NCBI RefSeq assembly: GCF_017488845.2
Contig: NZ_CP083370.1
Span: 868,001 to 932,000, forward strand
Source: Ensifer canadensis
GTDB taxonomy: Bacteria; Pseudomonadota; Alphaproteobacteria; Rhizobiales; Rhizobiaceae
DNA length: 64,000 bases
Direction: 5' to 3'
Position 1 is the first letter of the stretch. The number at the start of each line of letters is the position of its first letter. The notes beneath the pieces are model-generated. The model saw only the letters and a program-made list of their open reading frames with translations, was not told the DNA's origin and made no database searches. The position numbers were made by a program, and so were the translations under genes. Shown here piece by piece: positions 61,613-64,000 of the stretch.

Positions 61613-63136
61613 ATGGTCGAATCTGAAGCGCAGGGGCGTCTGCCCGGCATCCGCCCGGTTTCCGTTGTGGATATCGGCTCCAACTCCATTCGCCTTGTCG
61701 TCTACGAAGGCCTGAGCCGCGCTCCGGCCATGCTGTTCAACGAGAAGGTCATGTGCGGTCTGGGCAAGGGCATCGATGCCACCGGACGCATGGACGAGGA
61801 GAGCGTCGAGCGCGCTCTCCGGGCGCTGCATCGCTTTCATGCGCTGTCGCAGCAGGCGCGTGCGACCTCCATGTATGTTCTGGCCACCGCAGCCGCTCGC
61901 GAGGCGAGCAACGGACCTGCCTTCATCGAGAAGGCCGAGGCGATCCTCGGCCACAAGGTGCGCATCCTCTCCGGCGAAGAGGAAGCCTATTTCTCCGCCA
62001 TGGGCATCGTCAGCGGCTATCACGACCCTGATGGAGTGGTCGGTGACCTTGGCGGTGGCTCGCTGGAACTTGTCGAGGTCAGCGGCACAAAGATCGGCAA
62101 GGGCATCACCCTGCCGCTCGGGGGTATCCGCCTCTTCGAGCATAGCGGCGGCTCGCTGCCGAAGGCTCGCACCTGGGTGCGCAAATTCATGAAAAGCTCG
62201 CCGGTGCTGAAGACCGGCACCGGCCGCACCTTTTATGCCGTCGGCGGCACCTGGCGCTCGATCGCCAAGCTGCACATGGAAATCCGAAACTATCCGCTGC
62301 ATATGATGCAAGGCTACGAGATCTCCTACGACGAGGCGATGGCGCTGCTGCCGGAGGTGATCGAGCCGAGGAACATCAAGCCATCGGCCTATGCGACGAT
62401 CTCCAAAAGCCGCCGCAGCCTGCTTCCCTTTGGCGCGATCGCGATGCAGGAAGCACTGTCGATCATGAAGCCGGAGCGGATTTCGTTCTCGGCGCTCGGC
62501 GTGCGCGAAGGCTATCTCTTCTCTCTGTTGAACGAGAGCGAGCGTGCGCAGGATCCGCTGCTGACCGCCGCCGGCGAAATCGCCATCCTGCGGGCGCGTT
62601 CCCCCGAGCATGCCCGCGAACTTGCCGACTGGACCGGCCGCATGGTGCCGTTCTTCGGCGTCGAGGAAACCGAAGAGGAAAGCCGCTATCGCCAGGCTGC
62701 CTGCCTGCTCGCCGATATCAGCTGGCGCGCCCATCCGGACTATCGCGGTCTGCAGGCGCTGAACATCATCGCCCACTCGACCTTCTCCGGCATCACCCAT
62801 GCGGGGCGGGCCTATATCGCGCTCGCCAACTACTATCGCTTCGAAGGCCTGAACGACGATGGCGCGACCGGCGCACTGACCGGCATTACCACGCCGCGAC
62901 TGCTGGAACTGGCGAAACTGCTCGGCGGCCTGCTGCGCGTCGCCTATCTGTTCTCGGCGTCGATGCCGGGCGTGGCGAGGAATCTGACCTTCCGCAAATC
63001 GTCCCTGCCGGATGTCGATCTGGAGATCGTCGTGCCTGCGGCCTATTCGGAATTTGCCGGCGAGCGCCTCGACGGACGGCTGCAGCAGCTCGGCAAGCTG
63101 ACCGGCAGAAGATTGGCGTTCCAGTTCGAGAGCTGA
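61613..63136 (+). CDS. ppx: Exopolyphosphatase/pppGpp phosphohydrolase
   Basis: A 507-residue protein of the ASKHA fold: VVDIGSNSIRLVVYEG (phosphate 1), ILSGEEEAYFSAMGI, VGDLGGGSLELVEV (phosphate 2) and a C-terminal helical extension like that of Ppx/GppA. It removes terminal phosphates from polyphosphate and may act on pppGpp. It is transcribed with ppk, so synthesis and breakdown share an operon. Confidence 0.93.
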   Translation: MVESEAQGRLPGIRPVSVVDIGSNSIRLVVYEGLSRAPAMLFNEKVMCGLGKGIDATGRMDEESVERALRALHRFHALSQQARATSMYVLATAAAREASNGPAFIEKAEAILGHKVRILSGEEEAYFSAMGIVSGYHDPDGVVGDLGGGSLELVEVSGTKIGKGITLPLGGIRLFEHSGGSLPKARTWVRKFMKSSPVLKTGTGRTFYAVGGTWRSIAKLHMEIRNYPLHMMQGYEISYDEAMALLPEVIEPRNIKPSAYATISKSRRSLLPFGAIAMQEALSIMKPERISFSALGVREGYLFSLLNESERAQDPLLTAAGEIAILRARSPEHARELADWTGRMVPFFGVEETEEESRYRQAACLLADISWRAHPDYRGLQALNIIAHSTFSGITHAGRAYIALANYYRFEGLNDDGATGALTGITTPRLLELAKLLGGLLRVAYLFSASMPGVARNLTFRKSSLPDVDLEIVVPAAYSEFAGERLDGRLQQLGKLTGRRLAFQFES

Positions 63137-63159
63137 ACGCACTCAGATCTTTGACGAAG

Positions 63160-63193
63160 GGGCGCGCGGACGCAAATCCGCGCGCCCTTTTTT
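63160..63193 (+). terminator. Rho-independent terminator after ppx
   Basis: GGGCGCGCGGA and TCCGCGCGCCC are perfect 11-base arms with a six-base loop, followed by six T residues. It stops the ppk-ppx transcript in front of the convergent phytase-like gene. Confidence 0.93.
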
Positions 63194-63195
63194 GA

Positions 63196-64000
63196 TTATT
63201 CGGCTTTCAAGAATTCGCCGACTTCGAGCAGAACGAACTCGTTGTCGTCGGCCTTATCAAGCGCCCGGCCGGCCGAGAACGGCAGGTTGTTGTCATTGCC
63301 GACGATGATGTGCGTGTCATCGACGCGATCGACGTTTTCGATCGTCACGAACGGCATGTCGTAATAGCCGTCACCACCGCCCTGGCGCTTCTTGTTGTCG
63401 GGGTCGGCGATCTTCAGGAGGTCGATGTAACCGATCTTGCGGACGGCCTTGCCGACATTGCTGTCATCGAAGGCAATCTTGTAGACACGTTTCACCTTCG
63501 AGCCGACGGCAAAGCAATCCGGCTTCGGATCCTTCGGATCGGCGCAGGCCTTGTCGAGCGTGCCCGCGCCGTTGTCGCGTTCGATCACCAGTGCCGTCTT
63601 GTCGTCGAGCATGTTGAAGTCGCCGATTGCCTCGCCGCCTTCGGCCAGCGGATAGAGCCAGCTGCGGCCCGTCCAGGCCTTGGCTGCGACATCGAGTTCG
63701 ATGACGCGTAGTGTCGGACGGCCATCGGCCTGTTCCACGGTTTCGCTGTCGGTCCAGATCGGCCCTTCGAGCAGACCGTAGAGCTTGGAGCCGTCCTTCG
63801 ACAGTGCCATGCCTTCATAGCCGCCGGAGCGCTTCAGGTTGAAGGCGGGTGTCTTCTTCGACGGATCGCCCTGCAGTGTCAGGGTCGGATTGTCGGGCGA
63901 CATAACCGGCTTGCCGTCAACTGTTGTCGCGATGACGTCGGTCAGCTTGCCGTCGACATCGAATTTCAGGATATAGGGACCGAATTCTTCCCCGACCCAG
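63196..64000 (-). CDS. Phytase-like esterase-type protein (3' part only, cut by window edge)
   Basis: About 268 residues of the C-terminal part are visible, reading on the minus strand from the window edge: WVGEEFGPYILKFD at the edge is a hallmark of the phytase-like (esterase-like activity of phytase) family, followed by GYEGMALSKDGSKLYGLLEG and the metal-friendly ENVDRVDDTHIIVGNDNN near the end. Members are usually exported beta-propeller proteins; the signal peptide is beyond the window. Phytase activity is not established for most of the family. Confidence 0.85.
   Translation of the reverse strand, partial: WVGEEFGPYILKFDVDGKLTDVIATTVDGKPVMSPDNPTLTLQGDPSKKTPAFNLKRSGGYEGMALSKDGSKLYGLLEGPIWTDSETVEQADGRPTLRVIELDVAAKAWTGRSWLYPLAEGGEAIGDFNMLDDKTALVIERDNGAGTLDKACADPKDPKPDCFAVGSKVKRVYKIAFDDSNVGKAVRKIGYIDLLKIADPDNKKRQGGGDGYYDMPFVTIENVDRVDDTHIIVGNDNNLPFSAGRALDKADDNEFVLLEVGEFLKAE

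Noticed and set aside
61502..63142. 546-codon open frame opposite ppx
   Set aside because: Antisense shadow; ppx has complete ASKHA motifs in the plus frame.

Overview
The window looks like an ordinary chromosomal segment of an alphaproteobacterium of the family Rhizobiaceae, most likely Ensifer/Sinorhizobium or a close relative. This rests on high-GC codon use, the order dnaB ... rplI-DUF2232-rpsR-rpsF ... fabD-fabG-acpP-fabF, an lpiA-acvB pair, an Omp25/RopB-type porin, and intergenic mosaic repeats of the RIME type. From memory the gene order matches the Sinorhizobium meliloti chromosome; no database was consulted. I see no phage, transposase, CRISPR array, tRNA or rRNA gene.

Layout. 1-608: 5' part of dnaB (minus). 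937-4169: a MarR-MFS-HlyD efflux operon with a promoter and palindromic operator. 4243-6723: ribosomal operon rpsF-rpsR-DUF2232-rplI (minus). 7008-8578: a ClbS/DfsB-like protein and an aldo/keto reductase. 8828-12597: fatty acid synthesis genes fabD, fabG, acpP, fabF, followed by mltG, a YicC-family gene and gmk (to 15808). 16011-23604: minus-strand envelope operon lptF-lptG-lptD-surA-pdxA-rsmA. 23930-25911: pepA-holC. 25988-30015: a galactose dehydrogenase, a GNAT protein and an ABC-F ATPase. 30339-31533: two tandem small secreted paralogues and a second MarR regulator. 31556-35556: a degenerate GGDEF protein divergent from an 888-residue fusion of adenylating enzyme, carrier protein and membrane acyltransferase. 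35497-37366: DinB, GST and ndk. 37442-39473: a CGNR zinc-finger regulator with a lipoprotein, divergent from an orphan LivH-type permease across a perfect palindrome. 39476-43805: moaE-moaD-pgsA, uvrC and a pteridine-reductase-like SDR. 44170-47641: porin, GST, RNase T2 lipoprotein, a Cys-rich secreted protein and rlmJ. 47729-51406: a molybdopterin oxidoreductase, a CDF metal transporter and a Nudix hydrolase. 51510-55501: lpiA-acvB. 55509-57250: purM-purN. 57511-63136: a PerM-type protein, hdaA, ppk and ppx. 63196-64000: 3' part of a phytase-like protein (minus).

Most of the window is housekeeping: replication (DnaB, HolC, HdaA), translation, type II fatty acid synthesis, peptidoglycan and LPS export, purine synthesis and polyphosphate. 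The envelope theme is strong: LptD/F/G, SurA, MltG, LpiA/AcvB, the porin and the acyltransferase fusion all act on the cell surface. The least explained parts are the adenylation-carrier-acyltransferase fusion beside a GGDEF protein that has lost its key residues, the CGNR/LivH locus with its palindrome over a promoter, the tandem secreted paralogues, and an inverted repeat just upstream of ndk.
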